From Streptomyces clavifer (GTDB lineage: Bacteria; Actinomycetota; Actinomycetes; Streptomycetales; Streptomycetaceae), in the NCBI GenBank assembly GCA_014651175.1, contig BMWJ01000020.1, positions 1 through 64,000 of the forward strand: a stretch of DNA of 64,000 bases, read 5' to 3'. Shown here one piece after another: positions 27,901 through 36,521 of the stretch (position 1 is its first letter; the number at the start of each line of letters is the position of its first letter). A program made the translations under genes and the position numbers. The notes below the pieces were generated by a model. It was given only the letters and a program-made list of their open reading frames with translations. It did no database searches and had not been told where the DNA came from.

Positions 27901-29306
27901 TGATCGGCGATGAGCGAGAGTACGGGGCGCGGCGGCGCGGGGAGCGGGTCCCCTTCAACGACGTGGATCGCCATGCAGCGTGCGCTTCGTACGGGGCGCA
28001 GAGCGGTGAACGGCCGGTCGGGGTCGGCAACCGATTCCGTCAGGAGGCTGAACAGGGCGCTGCGGTGATCCGCGACCTCGGCGGCGGTGTAGAGGTCGGG
28101 GTTGGCGTCCACGGCGAAGCGCAGGGCGGTGCCTTCGGAGCGGTCGTACACGTTGAACGCGAGGTCGTCGACGGGGCCGGCCGACACGTTGTGCACGGTG
28201 CTGCGGTGTCCGGCGAAGCGCAGGTCGTAGGCGAAGGGCATGATGTTGACGCCGGGTCCGGAGAGGCGCCGTCCGCCGCCCACCAGTCGCAGGTCGCGGC
28301 GGATCTGTTCGTAGCGGTAGCGCTGGTGCGGGAGGGCGGCGCGCACCTCTTGGGAGACTGCGGCGGTCAGGGTGCGCAGGCTGTCGTCCGGGCCCACGGT
28401 CACCCGGAGCGGCAGCACGTTGCGGACCATGGCGGGCACGCGCAGGGAAACCGAGCCGAAGCGGCCCATCGCCGGGACGCTCAGCACGATCTCGGGTGCC
28501 CCGGTGGCGCGGTGGAGGTGGGCGGCGGTGACCGCGAGCAGGATCTCCGACCAGGACACTTTCAGGGCACGGGCGGTGGTCCGGAGCGCCGCTGTGGTGC
28601 CGGCGTCGAGATCCGCCGCGTCCCGGAGGAAGGAGGCTCCCGGAAGCGCCGAGCGGCCTGCCGGGGTGGCTACCTCCGGCCGGTCGGCGTACCGGCCGTT
28701 CCAGTGGTCCCGGTCGCGGGCGTACCGCTCGGACGTACGGTAGGCGGCCTCCTCCTCGCGTACGGAGGCGAGGGTGCCGAAGCCGCTGGGTCCTGGCTCG
28801 GTTTCGGTCACGAGGCCGGTGTAGAGGTCGGCGACGCGGCGGGCGACCAGGGAGAGGCCGAAGCCGTCGAGTGCGATGTGATGGACGCGGTGGTACCAGA
28901 GGTGCCGGTCGGGGGCCAGGCGGAACAGGGCGTGGCCGAACAGCGGGCCGTGGGTGAGGTCGACGGGGCGGGCGACGTCCTCGTCGATCCAGGCGAGCGC
29001 GGCGGCGTGGGGATCGGGCGCTTCTGAGAGGTCGGCGGTGTGGAGGTCCCACCGAGGGACGGCGGTATCGACCTGCCAAGGGTGCCCGTCGTCGTCGGTC
29101 ATGAAGACGCAGTGCAGGGCCTCGGTCTCCTCGACCACCCGGCTCAGGGCGGCCCCGAAGAGGTCCACGTCGACCGGGCCCTCGATCACCACGTACTCGG
29201 CCGTGTTGTAGGCGGGACTGGAGGTGTCGAGATGGTGCCCGGTCCAGATGCCCTCCTGGGCACCGAGCAGTGGGTGGCGGCGCAGGTCGTTCTCAGACGT
29301 CGCCAT
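24912..29306 (-). CDS. INLP nonribosomal peptide synthetase, C-A-T-R (ScoA-type)
   Basis: 1464 residues. Condensation domain at about 1-440 with HHIALDG near 140; adenylation domain at about 450-960 with HTSGSTGEPKG near 605 and NTYGPTEGT; carrier domain with the phosphopantetheine Ser in GAQSLQA near 988; terminal thioester reductase at about 1070-1440 with TGATGFVG and the YQQTK catalytic pair near 1232. Reading the adenylation pocket by eye gives D-T-E-D-I-G-T-V-V-K; the two acidic residues suggest a basic amino acid such as lysine, as for known INLPs. The enzyme should condense isonitrile acyl chains onto both amines and release the product reductively. Confidence 0.95.
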   Translation of the reverse strand: MATSENDLRRHPLLGAQEGIWTGHHLDTSSPAYNTAEYVVIEGPVDVDLFGAALSRVVEETEALHCVFMTDDDGHPWQVDTAVPRWDLHTADLSEAPDPHAAALAWIDEDVARPVDLTHGPLFGHALFRLAPDRHLWYHRVHHIALDGFGLSLVARRVADLYTGLVTETEPGPSGFGTLASVREEEAAYRTSERYARDRDHWNGRYADRPEVATPAGRSALPGASFLRDAADLDAGTTAALRTTARALKVSWSEILLAVTAAHLHRATGAPEIVLSVPAMGRFGSVSLRVPAMVRNVLPLRVTVGPDDSLRTLTAAVSQEVRAALPHQRYRYEQIRRDLRLVGGGRRLSGPGVNIMPFAYDLRFAGHRSTVHNVSAGPVDDLAFNVYDRSEGTALRFAVDANPDLYTAAEVADHRSALFSLLTESVADPDRPFTALRPVRSARCMAIHVVEGDPLPAPPRPVLSLIADHATRRGGAVAVEEGDRSISYADLFGEALHIARRIAGRGVSSGELVAVALPRGIDAVTVLLGIMAARAVYCPFDPGAPTDRTAALLTSAAPALVVTEQRYAHLFPNREIMLIDAPPGTEPHQPPVSTPGPDDLAYVLHTSGSTGEPKGVEVGHGALTHFVAAAGLRYGPQRDDRVLQFAPLHFDTSVEEIFLTLCSGATLVIREPDMTDSVPHFLSVCERLAVNVLDLPTAYWHELAYALSTGAGDLPSTVHTVIIGGEAALPERTARWRKAVGTDVRLVNTYGPTEGTVVATAADLNDPALAPDDTPVGRPLPGSRVAVRDKELYLLGPALAHGYRNLPEETAERFVRLEGLPDAPRAYRTGDRVQLGKDGLLRYLGRLDDEFKISGHRVQPAEVESALLSHPGIKDAAVVGQVLPDGTRRLTAHLVAAEDQPPLSAVRNYLKTRLPAAMIPTSLGFLDRLPRTASGKTDRAALLAQLPSPGVTAGTFQDRTLTKAVTDVWREVLAAGDLTEHDDVFDRGAQSLQAIQAANRLAAELGREVKVAWLFQHATSAALAAFLAAESGSGPDNLTTRSVLASTLAADTILTPGIQPGADTVAWPPQRVLLTGATGFVGTHLLTELLRRTDAEVVCAVRAASPDTALERVHSALAAADLPLPPDQHHRVTAFPADLDRPLLGLGDEQWDELRATVDAIVHNGAAVSVVRDHSALRPANTDSTHDLLRLAAPRRIPLHYVSTLSVGPPRSLSAEFTESFLPAHEGLRYGYQQTKWASEHLLEQAAERGLPVTIHRLGRVVGPIGTGRVNRQDFLWTVLRAGVPAGLVPDLFTEESWTPADRVAAEIVVTGPGTRHPAVVVHHHAGTPVRQEDLHRWLREYGYTVEALALDTWRERISQDDEDAAAVLAFFDSLPDAPIGTDGDLALATVQADHVRASLLAAGSPVPPTHPMIDRAAFFRQLDHCVAQGDLPAPTAPGSQKPGTGSEPRPTLDTNPGREPASN

Positions 29307-29562
29307 GGTGTCCTGCTTCCTGTCGTGCTCGCTGTCGCTCGTCCAGCAGGTGCCACCAGCGCTGGAAGGAGGGCAGTTCGGCCAGGTCGATGAAGGAGAC
29401 GTCGATGCCGTACTCCTGCCAGCGCTCGACGAGCGTGACGACGCGCAGGGAGTCGAGTCCCGCGCCGACGGGGTTGTCGTCGAGGTCGACCTCTTCGGGC
29501 TCCTGGTAGAGCAGTTCGGCGAGATCGACGCGGAACTGCTGGGGGGTGAGGGCAGCGGGCAT
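29293..29562 (-). CDS. Acyl carrier protein (ScoB-type)
   Basis: 89 residues with the carrier motif GLDSLRVV, whose Ser takes phosphopantetheine. It overlaps the NRPS start by 14 bp. In the INLP pathway this carrier holds the enoyl and later the amino/isonitrile fatty acyl group made from the AMP-ligase product. Confidence 0.93.
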   Translation of the reverse strand: MPAALTPQQFRVDLAELLYQEPEEVDLDDNPVGAGLDSLRVVTLVERWQEYGIDVSFIDLAELPSFQRWWHLLDERQRARQEAGHHGDV

Positions 29563-29603
29563 GGTGATCCCTTCTCTGGGGGGGCTTTCCCGGTGGGTGG
29601 AGG

Positions 29604-31196
29604 TCAGTTGACCTTGCGGTCGGAGCCGTCCCAGAACCGGTTCCGCAGTTCGCGGCGGAGGATCTTGCCGCTGGGGTTACGGGGGACGTGGTCGATGAAC
29701 TCGTACTTCGCGGGCAGCTTGAACGCGGCCAGCCGGGGGGTCAGGAAGGTGTGCAGGTCGCGGGCGCGGACGGGCTCGCCGCCCAGGTCGGCGGGGACGA
29801 CGAAGGCGTGGACGTACTCGCCCCACCGGTCGTCGGGCGCTCCGACGACCACGGCCTCGGCGACGCCGGGGTGGTGCTCCAGGACGTTCTCGATCTCCGC
29901 CGGGTAGACGTTCTCCCCGGCCACGAGGATGGCGTCCTTGATCCGGTCGCGGATGAAGACGTATCCGTCCTCGTCGACGAAGCCCGCGTCCCCGGTACGT
30001 ATCCAGCCGTCGACGAGCGTCTCAGCGGTCTTGTCGGGGAGGTTCCAGTACTCCAGCATGCGCGCCGGTGTGGCCAGGCAGACCTCGCCGACGGCCCCGG
30101 GCGGCAGCACCGTGCCGTGGTCGTCGATCGCCTGGACCCGCACGCCCGGGTAGGGGCGGCCCGCCGCCTGCATGAGGGGCGAGCCGGGTTCGTGGACGGC
30201 GGGCGGCAGGCAGACGGCCGTGTTGCCGGTCTCCGTGAGCCCGTAGATCTGAGCGAACTCGCAGCGGAACACGGCCATGCTCTGCTCCAGCAGAGTCTCG
30301 GAGATCGGAGACCCGCCGTAGACGATCTTGCGCAAGGTGGCGAAATCGGCCGGGGTGACGCCGGGCCGGGTCAGCATCATGCGCAGCATGGCCGGGACCA
30401 CGCAGGCGGTGGTGATCCCGAGCCGGTGGATCAGCTCGACCGCCCCGGCCGCGTCGAAGGCGGGCATCGCCACGACGGTGGTCCCGGCGTTGAAGTTCTG
30501 CGTCGCCCACCAGAGGCCGCCGATGTGGAAGCCGGGAATGCCGATCAGCGCGATGTCTCCTGCCCGCCAGTCGATCCAGTCGACGTCTGCTTCGGCCATG
30601 GCGTCCGCGATGGCGAAGAAGCTGCGGTGGGGCAGGACGACGCCCTTGGGCAGCCCGGTGGTGCCGCTGGTGTAGAGCTGAGCTACCGGGGTGTCGCGGG
30701 TGGCCGCGTACGCCTCGGCGGCTCCGGTGCCGGCGGCTTTCCAGGCGGCGTAGCCTTCGGCCGCGTCAAGGACGACGATGTGTTCGGGCGGTGTGGCGGG
30801 CATACCGTCGACGACGGGCCGGAACTCCTCCTCGACGAGGAGGAGCCGGGTGCCGGAGTCGTGGAGGATGTGGCTGACCTCGGGTGACGTCAGACGCCAG
30901 TTGACCGGGACGAGGACGGTTCCGGTCTTGGCGCAGGCGAAGAGGACCTCGTAGTAGCGCTCGGACTCCTTGCCGAGGTAGGCGACCCGGTCACCGGCAG
31001 TGAGACCTGCCGCTCGCAACGCCTGCGCGGTGCGGTCGCTCTCACTGTGCAGTGCGGCGTAGGTGAGGGTGGTGTCGCCGCAGATGACCGCCGGGGTGTC
31101 AGGCTGGTGTTCGGCGTGGAAGCGTGCGGTGTCGACGAGTGTGGTGAGTCTGTGATGCAGCCGGGCGCCCGGTCGTGGGCTGTCAGGGGATTCCAT
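29604..31196 (-). CDS. Acyl-ACP/CoA ligase (ScoC-type AMP ligase)
   Basis: 530 residues, ANL superfamily: P-loop LYTSGTTGLPKG near residue 180, QIYGLTETG, the GWIRTGDAG hinge region and the C-terminal catalytic lysine in NPSGKILRREL. In INLP clusters this enzyme activates an alpha,beta-unsaturated fatty acid and loads it on the carrier protein. It sits between the ScoB and ScoD homologues, the arrangement of characterised INLP loci. Confidence 0.94.
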   Translation of the reverse strand: MESPDSPRPGARLHHRLTTLVDTARFHAEHQPDTPAVICGDTTLTYAALHSESDRTAQALRAAGLTAGDRVAYLGKESERYYEVLFACAKTGTVLVPVNWRLTSPEVSHILHDSGTRLLLVEEEFRPVVDGMPATPPEHIVVLDAAEGYAAWKAAGTGAAEAYAATRDTPVAQLYTSGTTGLPKGVVLPHRSFFAIADAMAEADVDWIDWRAGDIALIGIPGFHIGGLWWATQNFNAGTTVVAMPAFDAAGAVELIHRLGITTACVVPAMLRMMLTRPGVTPADFATLRKIVYGGSPISETLLEQSMAVFRCEFAQIYGLTETGNTAVCLPPAVHEPGSPLMQAAGRPYPGVRVQAIDDHGTVLPPGAVGEVCLATPARMLEYWNLPDKTAETLVDGWIRTGDAGFVDEDGYVFIRDRIKDAILVAGENVYPAEIENVLEHHPGVAEAVVVGAPDDRWGEYVHAFVVPADLGGEPVRARDLHTFLTPRLAAFKLPAKYEFIDHVPRNPSGKILRRELRNRFWDGSDRKVN

Positions 31197-31241
31197 GTGT
31201 GGTGTCCGTCCGGTGCCGGCCCGCGCTGGCGGGCGGGTAGG

Positions 31242-31775
31242 TCAGGTGATGTTGACGAAGGCGAGGGTGGCTTCGCCGTCGCACCGTCCGTCCTGGGCGT
31301 CGCCGTAGCGGTAGGCGGTGGTGGCCATGAGAAGTGGCTTGCCGCCGGGCGAACGCCGTTCGACGGAGCGGAACTCCATCTCGCCGTGAAAGTCCCGCGG
31401 ATCGACGGGCCGTTGGAACCGGGAGGCGAAGCGGGCGATGAGGATGTCCGGCAACTGATGACGCCAGAAGTCCTCCAGCGTCCAGCTCTCGAAGCCGCTC
31501 AGAAGCCTTTCCTTCACCGACTTGGCGACGAGGTAATACATCATCTGGTTGTAGGCGATGTTCACCTCGACCGCGTTCAGGTGGCCGGTGTCGTCGATGT
31601 AGCAGGACTCCGGGATCGCGAACGTCGCACCCACCCGGGAGAGCCCGTCGGACAGGGCCGACACCTCGGCGGTGAGCAGGTAACGGCAGTGGTCCTTGTA
31701 CGGGGTGAGCACCCGGGGCAGCAGTTCCTGGTCGGTGGCGAAGGTGCGCGTCGGGGCGGTGCCGGTGACGGTCAT
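31242..31775 (-). CDS. FcoT/ScoD-type hot-dog thioesterase
   Basis: 177 residues with [12 protein letters not shown] at the start, the hot-dog helix region around [20 protein letters not shown], and FHGEMEF. This matches the FcoT-like thioesterases of isonitrile clusters. The ScoD homologue both adds glycine to the enoyl-ACP in a Michael-type reaction and hydrolyses the beta-carboxymethylamino acyl thioester. Its ATG lies in an ATGA overlap with the end of the oxidase gene. Confidence 0.92.
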   Translation of the reverse strand: MTVTGTAPTRTFATDQELLPRVLTPYKDHCRYLLTAEVSALSDGLSRVGATFAIPESCYIDDTGHLNAVEVNIAYNQMMYYLVAKSVKERLLSGFESWTLEDFWRHQLPDILIARFASRFQRPVDPRDFHGEMEFRSVERRSPGGKPLLMATTAYRYGDAQDGRCDGEATLAFVNIT

Positions 31776-32662
31776 GCCGCCTCCAGTCCGGCGTGCAGCT
31801 TGCGCTCGTCGTGGACGGTGACGCGGAAGGAGACCGTCGGCTCGGGCGTGGTGGTGTGCCGGGCGCAGTGGATGAGGCTGCGGTTGTCCCAGACCAGGAG
31901 GTCGCCCTGCTCGAAGCTCTGGAGGTGGATGTTCTCGTGCGCGAAGTCGCGGTCGAGCTGTCCGGTCGCCTCGAAGAGCCGCTGGAGAAGTTCCTCGTCG
32001 AGCGGCTTTCCGTCCTCGTTCTCGATGCCGACGGTGAAGCCCTCACTGAGGTAGAGCACCTTCTCGCCGGTCATGGGGTGGGTGAAGACGGTGGGCTGGC
32101 GGACGGCTGGCGTCTTCTCCTCGACCTCCTGGATGATCTCCGAGAGCGGCCGGTAGACGTCGTGGGGTCGGACCTTGAAGTACTTGCGTACGGAGTGGAG
32201 GCAGCGTGTGCCCTCGATCTCGCCCTTGAGGTCATCGGGCAGCCTCTCGTAGGCCGCGCCCATGTCGATGAAGTACGTGCCGCGGTTCTTGGCGGGTATG
32301 ACCTGCGGGTAGATCAGGGTGATGCCGAACGGGTCGGGCATGAATTGGTAGTCGGCGTGCCAGAACTTGCCGGTCTTGGGGACGCCGACCTGCTTGCCGT
32401 TCTCGGGGACGTTGGAGGAGACGAACACCTCGGAGACCTCGGGGTGCTGGTACATCGGCTCGTAGTACGTCTCCGGGCGGCCGAGCCGCCGGCCCAGCTC
32501 CAAGAACGTCTGTGGGGAGAGGCGCTGCCCTTTGAGGACAGCGATCTTGTGGCGGTAGACGGTCTCCTTGAGTGCCGCGATGTCGTTCTCCGAGGCCGAC
32601 GTGTGGTCGAAGTCCTCGACGGATGCGCCGATGGCGGTTCCGGTGTGGTCGGTGATGCGCAC
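31772..32662 (-). CDS. Isonitrile-forming Fe(II)/2-oxoglutarate oxidase (ScoE-type)
   Basis: 296 residues, TauD/TfdA fold. The metal ligands are visible as FWHADYQF (His and Asp near residues 100 and 102) and a distal His in SLIHCARH about 163 residues later, the same spacing as H132/D134/H295 reported for ScoE. This enzyme family converts the glycine-derived beta-amino carboxymethyl group to an isonitrile with loss of CO2. Its presence with ScoA-D homologues is the main reason for assigning the operon to isonitrile lipopeptides. Confidence 0.94.
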   Translation of the reverse strand: MRITDHTGTAIGASVEDFDHTSASENDIAALKETVYRHKIAVLKGQRLSPQTFLELGRRLGRPETYYEPMYQHPEVSEVFVSSNVPENGKQVGVPKTGKFWHADYQFMPDPFGITLIYPQVIPAKNRGTYFIDMGAAYERLPDDLKGEIEGTRCLHSVRKYFKVRPHDVYRPLSEIIQEVEEKTPAVRQPTVFTHPMTGEKVLYLSEGFTVGIENEDGKPLDEELLQRLFEATGQLDRDFAHENIHLQSFEQGDLLVWDNRSLIHCARHTTTPEPTVSFRVTVHDERKLHAGLEAA

Positions 32663-32711
32663 GCTGGTGCTCCTTCTGATGCGGTGGCGAGTGTGTTGGG
32701 CCGTGATCGCG

Positions 32712-32948
32712 TCAGGCGGCCAGGCGGGCGTCGATCAGCTCGGCGGTCGCGCCGAGCGTGAGGTCCGGGACGAGTTCGCTGTCCTCGACGGTGACGCCGA
32801 GGTGGCGTTCGATGTGGATGCTGATCTCGACCATCGTCAGCGAGTCGATGTCGAGGTCGGCGTATGTCGCCTCGGGCCGGAAGTGGTCGGCGGGGGCGTC
32901 GTGCAGAGTGGTGAGGATGGACACCAGCTGCTCGTAGGTGGCGGTCAC
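32712..32948 (-). CDS. Second acyl carrier protein
   Basis: 78 residues from a GTG that overlaps the KAS III stop in a GTGA. The carrier motif is [10 protein letters not shown]. It resembles type II fatty acid or polyketide carrier proteins more than the ScoB homologue. Coupling to KAS III suggests it receives the first condensation product of a dedicated acyl chain. Minimal ScoA-E clusters contain a single carrier protein. Confidence 0.9.
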   Translation of the reverse strand: MTATYEQLVSILTTLHDAPADHFRPEATYADLDIDSLTMVEISIHIERHLGVTVEDSELVPDLTLGATAELIDARLAA

Positions 32949-34006
32949 GGGGAGGATTCCTGTTCGTGGTGGGCAGGTGCGGCGGCCGGGGGCAGTTCCG
33001 GCCAGGTGAGGAGGCAGGAGCCCCAGGTGAGGCCGCCTCCGAAGGCGGTGAGCAGGACCTGGTGGCCCGGTCGCAGGAGCCGGTTCGCGTGGTCGTCGGT
33101 GAGAGCGAGCGGGATGGATGCCGCTCCGGTGTTCCCCGCCCTCTCCACGTGGGTGGCGCAGCGGTCTGCGGGCAGGCCCAGGTCGGTGGCGACGGTGCGC
33201 AGGATGCGGAGGTTGGCCTGGTGGGGCACGAACCGGTCGACGTCGTCCACGGTCAGGCCGGAGCGGTCCAGTACGGTGCGGGCCGAGGCAGTCATCCGGA
33301 TCAGTGCGTGGCGGTAAACCTCCTTGCCGCGCATCGCGAAGTGCCGCTCGGTGTGTGAGGTGCGGGAGGGGTCGGCGGGGAGGCGGGAGCCGCCGGCCGC
33401 GACGGTGATCATGTCCTCGTGGTCGCCGTCGCTGCCGAGGTCGAAGGAGCCCAGTGCGCCGGGTTCGTCGGCGTGCCCGGCGCGCAGGACGACGGCCCCC
33501 GCCCCGTCCCCGAAGACGACGGCGTTCTGCCGGTCGGCCGGGTCCACGATGCGGGAGTACACGTCCGCACCGATCACCAGGACGCGGTCCGCCACACCGG
33601 AGGTGATCAGCCCCGCTCCGGCGGCCAAGGCGTAGACGAACCCGGTGCACACCGCGCCGATGTCGAAGGCAGCCGCCCCGGACAGCCCGAGCCGTGCGGC
33701 AACCAGCGGAGCCGTGGCGGGACAGGACCGGTCAGGGGTGGTGGTGGCCACCACGACGGCATCGGCCCTGGCTGTACCGGAGTTCGCCAGGGCTCGGCGG
33801 CCCGCTGCGACGGCCAGGTCGGACGTGGCCTCGTGCGGGGCGGCGAGGTGCCGGAACCGGATGCCGGTCCGGGTCCGTATCCAGGCGTCGTCGGTGTCGA
33901 GCCGCGCCGCCAACTCGTCGTTGCCCACCCTGTGCCGGGGCAGGTGTCCTCCGACGCCGCACAGCACGGCGACGCGGTCGGGTCGCCCGGCGGGAGTCGC
34001 GGACAT
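32945..34006 (-). CDS. Beta-ketoacyl-ACP synthase III (FabH-like)
   Basis: 353 residues from the ATG at 34006 with AGGAG upstream. The catalytic triad of KAS III is complete: Cys in AVCTGFVYAL, His in VPHQANLRI and Asn in AGNTGAASIP. It condenses an acyl-CoA starter with malonyl-ACP. In this operon it probably sets the length or branching of the fatty chain that becomes the isonitrile acyl group, or replaces the acid normally drawn from primary metabolism. Confidence 0.94.
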   Translation of the reverse strand: MSATPAGRPDRVAVLCGVGGHLPRHRVGNDELAARLDTDDAWIRTRTGIRFRHLAAPHEATSDLAVAAGRRALANSGTARADAVVVATTTPDRSCPATAPLVAARLGLSGAAAFDIGAVCTGFVYALAAGAGLITSGVADRVLVIGADVYSRIVDPADRQNAVVFGDGAGAVVLRAGHADEPGALGSFDLGSDGDHEDMITVAAGGSRLPADPSRTSHTERHFAMRGKEVYRHALIRMTASARTVLDRSGLTVDDVDRFVPHQANLRILRTVATDLGLPADRCATHVERAGNTGAASIPLALTDDHANRLLRPGHQVLLTAFGGGLTWGSCLLTWPELPPAAAPAHHEQESSP

Positions 34007-34047
34007 GGTTCTCCTGGTGGGTAGCGTGGTCGCAGGCGTGAGGGCGT

Positions 34048-35451
34048 TCACGGAGAGGTCGCCCTCCGGGTCGCGAGGGCGACGAGCGCGCCGAGCGCCA
34101 GGGCCCCGGACATCGCCAGCAGTGCGGTCCGTATGCCGTCAAGCAGCGCCGGGGCGGAGGACTGCTGGCCGATGCCGGAGGCGGCGGCGACGAGCAGGGC
34201 GAGGCCCACGGCGCCGCCGATCTGAAGGGAGGTGGACGCGATCCCGGAGGCAATGCCCTGGTCGCCCGGAGCCACGCCCGAGGCGGCGGCGATCCACAGG
34301 GCAGTCCACGCTGAGCCCTGGCCGAGGCTGATGAGGACGATGCCCGGTATTAGCGACAGGTAGGAGCCTTCCGCCGCGACGGCGGGCACCAGGGCGAGTG
34401 CGCCGACGGCACCGGCCGCCAGCCCTCCGACCAGCAGCCGCCGCGTCCCAAACCGGGCGACGGCGGGCGGCCCCGCCTGGGTGCCCGCAGCGACGACGAC
34501 GGCCGGGAGCAGGAAGCAGAGCCCTGTGACGAAAGCGTCGTAACCCCGCACGGCTTGGAAATACAGGGTGAGGAAGTACGGCAGCGAACTGAACGTCGCG
34601 CTGAACAGAGCCGCCACCGCCGTGGCCAGGACCAGCCCTCTGTGCCGGAAGAGGCGGACGGGCACCAGCGGATCCGGAGCTCGGCGCTCGATGGCGGCGA
34701 AGAGCACCAGGAAGACTATCCCTACCGCTGCCGCAGCGAGGGACGCGAGGCGCATCCAACCCCAGGCGGGCGCGTACACCAACACGAAGACCACCAAGGT
34801 GAGCCCGCCGGTGGCGGCCAGCGCCCCGGCCGCATCGAAACGACGCGTACGGTCCCGGGGCGCGTCGGCCGGGAAGAGCAGCCGCCCCAGCACGGCCAGG
34901 GCCAGGGCCACGGGGACGTTGACCAGGAACACCGAAGGCCAGCCGTACCCGTGGACGAGGACACCGCCGAGCAGCGAGCCGAAGCACAGGCCACCCGCAC
35001 CGGCAGCGCCCCAGATCGCGAGCGCCCGGTTGCGCACCGGTCCTTCGGTGTACGTGGTGGTGATGAGCGAAAGCGTGGCGGGGAACAGCAGGGAGCCGCC
35101 TATCCCCTGGGCCGCGCGGACTGCGAGCAGCACACCGGGCGACTGGGCGAGACCGCCGATCAGGGAGGAGACCGCGTATATCGCCGTGGCGAGGACGAAC
35201 ATCCGGCGGCGGCCCAGGAGATCAGCCGCGCGACCGCCGAGCAGCAGGAAGCCACCAGTGGTGACGACGTACGCGCTGACCACCCATTGGAGGTCGTGGT
35301 CGGAGAAACCGAGGCCGAGGCCGATCTCCGGCAGCGCTACGTAGACGATGCTGTAGTCGAGGGAGATGACGAGCTGGGCGAGCGCCAGGACGACCACGGG
35401 GAGGCCGAGGCGCTGGCGCCCGGCCGTCGACTCGGCTGCGGTCGCGGACAT
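34048..35451 (-). CDS. MFS drug/metabolite exporter, DHA2 (14-helix) type
   Basis: 467 residues with multiple membrane helices; motif A-like GGRAADLLGRRRM follows helix 2 and the LVISLDYSIVYVALPEI start matches DHA2 exporters. It lies inside the INLP operon, upstream of KAS III. The likely job is secretion of the metal-free isonitrile lipopeptide, complementing the ABC importer at the other end of the operon. Confidence 0.93.
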   Translation of the reverse strand: MSATAAESTAGRQRLGLPVVVLALAQLVISLDYSIVYVALPEIGLGLGFSDHDLQWVVSAYVVTTGGFLLLGGRAADLLGRRRMFVLATAIYAVSSLIGGLAQSPGVLLAVRAAQGIGGSLLFPATLSLITTTYTEGPVRNRALAIWGAAGAGGLCFGSLLGGVLVHGYGWPSVFLVNVPVALALAVLGRLLFPADAPRDRTRRFDAAGALAATGGLTLVVFVLVYAPAWGWMRLASLAAAAVGIVFLVLFAAIERRAPDPLVPVRLFRHRGLVLATAVAALFSATFSSLPYFLTLYFQAVRGYDAFVTGLCFLLPAVVVAAGTQAGPPAVARFGTRRLLVGGLAAGAVGALALVPAVAAEGSYLSLIPGIVLISLGQGSAWTALWIAAASGVAPGDQGIASGIASTSLQIGGAVGLALLVAAASGIGQQSSAPALLDGIRTALLAMSGALALGALVALATRRATSP

Positions 35452-35590
35452 GATCGTCCCTTTCTGGGTGTGGGCCTGGCGACCAGGCCGAGCAGGAGCG
35501 GTCGGTGCGGGTGGGCATGCCAGGGGTCGCCCCGTCGTCGGGCACGGGCCCGGGACGCCGGGGGGATGATGCGGGGCGCCACGCTGGATC

Positions 35591-36340
35591 TCACATGTCG
35601 GCGAGCAGCTTCCGTACCTCCGTCACCAGGACAGTCAGCGCCCGGCGTTCAGGCACAGTCGTCTCGGGGTGCCAGAGGTCGGCCAGGAGACAGGTCCGGG
35701 GGCGCTCACCGCGGTTCTCGGCATGGTGCTCGAAGGAGTAGTCGAAGAGCAGACAACGGCCCTCCTCCCAGGTACGTGTCTCACCGGCGACTGTGATGTC
35801 GCAGTCGTCCGGGATGTCGACGGCGAAGTGGAGGTTGATGCTGAAGTTCCACAGGTCGCTGTGCGGTGCGATACGGGACCTCGGGAGCAACGTGGAGAAG
35901 TGGCTTTCCAGGAGCGGACAGATGAGTCCGTCGGCGACGGCGACATCTCTGATGACGCTGTAGGCAGTGGGTGCCAACTCGACGGACTCTGGTTTGAGTT
36001 GACCGTCCTGGTAGATGTAGAGGGACTGCCAGTCGTCTTGGCGGGTGAGGTAGTGCTCGTAGTCCGAGAACGCCGTACGGCGTGTCTGCCAGGCGCGCTC
36101 GTGCTCGGAGCGGATCGCGCCGTGCGCGTTCTCCAAGGCGTCGACCAGCGAGGCGATGGCCGGATCGCTCCGCGGATCGTGCCAGGGCTGCTGTGAAATT
36201 CCTGGCAGGATCCACTTGGCGCCCGCCTGGAGGGGATGTCTCGGCATCCCTCCCGGGGCCATCATCTCCTCCACCCGCGCCAGCGAGTCGGGGCCGAATT
36301 CCTCACGTATCACGGCGAACTGTTCGTACGTCGGCTGCAT
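35591..36340 (-). CDS. Aspartyl/asparaginyl beta-hydroxylase-type Fe/2OG oxygenase
   Basis: 249 residues. The C-terminal half carries the family metal motif APHSDLWNFSINLHF (HxD) and the distal LLFDYSFEHHAENRG, with His and Arg for metal and co-substrate. The N-terminal part is a helical PTYEQFAVIREEFGPDSLAR region. An AAGGA box precedes the ATG. It is not part of the minimal ScoA-E set; as the first gene of the run it may hydroxylate the amino acid or the finished lipopeptide, which would change metal affinity. The substrate is inference. Confidence 0.88.
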   Translation of the reverse strand: MQPTYEQFAVIREEFGPDSLARVEEMMAPGGMPRHPLQAGAKWILPGISQQPWHDPRSDPAIASLVDALENAHGAIRSEHERAWQTRRTAFSDYEHYLTRQDDWQSLYIYQDGQLKPESVELAPTAYSVIRDVAVADGLICPLLESHFSTLLPRSRIAPHSDLWNFSINLHFAVDIPDDCDITVAGETRTWEEGRCLLFDYSFEHHAENRGERPRTCLLADLWHPETTVPERRALTVLVTEVRKLLADM

Positions 36341-36521
36341 CGCGCATTCCTTCCCCTGCCCGTTCCGCGAAGGTCCCGACCATGCGTCAAGACCTGCGCC
36401 GCAGCGGCCTCATCGAGGGTTGGTGGCCGCTTCGTGTTAAAAGTCGAATGGCGGTCCGGTCGAGTTCCCGCCGTAGCGAAAAAATCGATCGGAATCGCAT
36501 CCCGCGGGGAAGGGGCCGGGC
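36341..36521. other. Spacer upstream of the INLP operon
   Basis: About 180 bp between the hydroxylase start and the end of the DJ-1-type gene. It probably holds the operon promoter and is more AT-rich than its surroundings, but no clear operator palindrome was found. Confidence 0.35.

Noticed and set aside
24759-29027. Very long open frame on the plus strand opposite the NRPS
   Set aside because: It is the antisense of a clear C-A-T-R synthetase; its Gly/Val/Arg-rich composition with no family motif is typical of shadow frames in high-GC DNA.
34555-35796. Plus-strand frame opposite the MFS exporter
   Set aside because: Charged, low-complexity shadow with no family resemblance.
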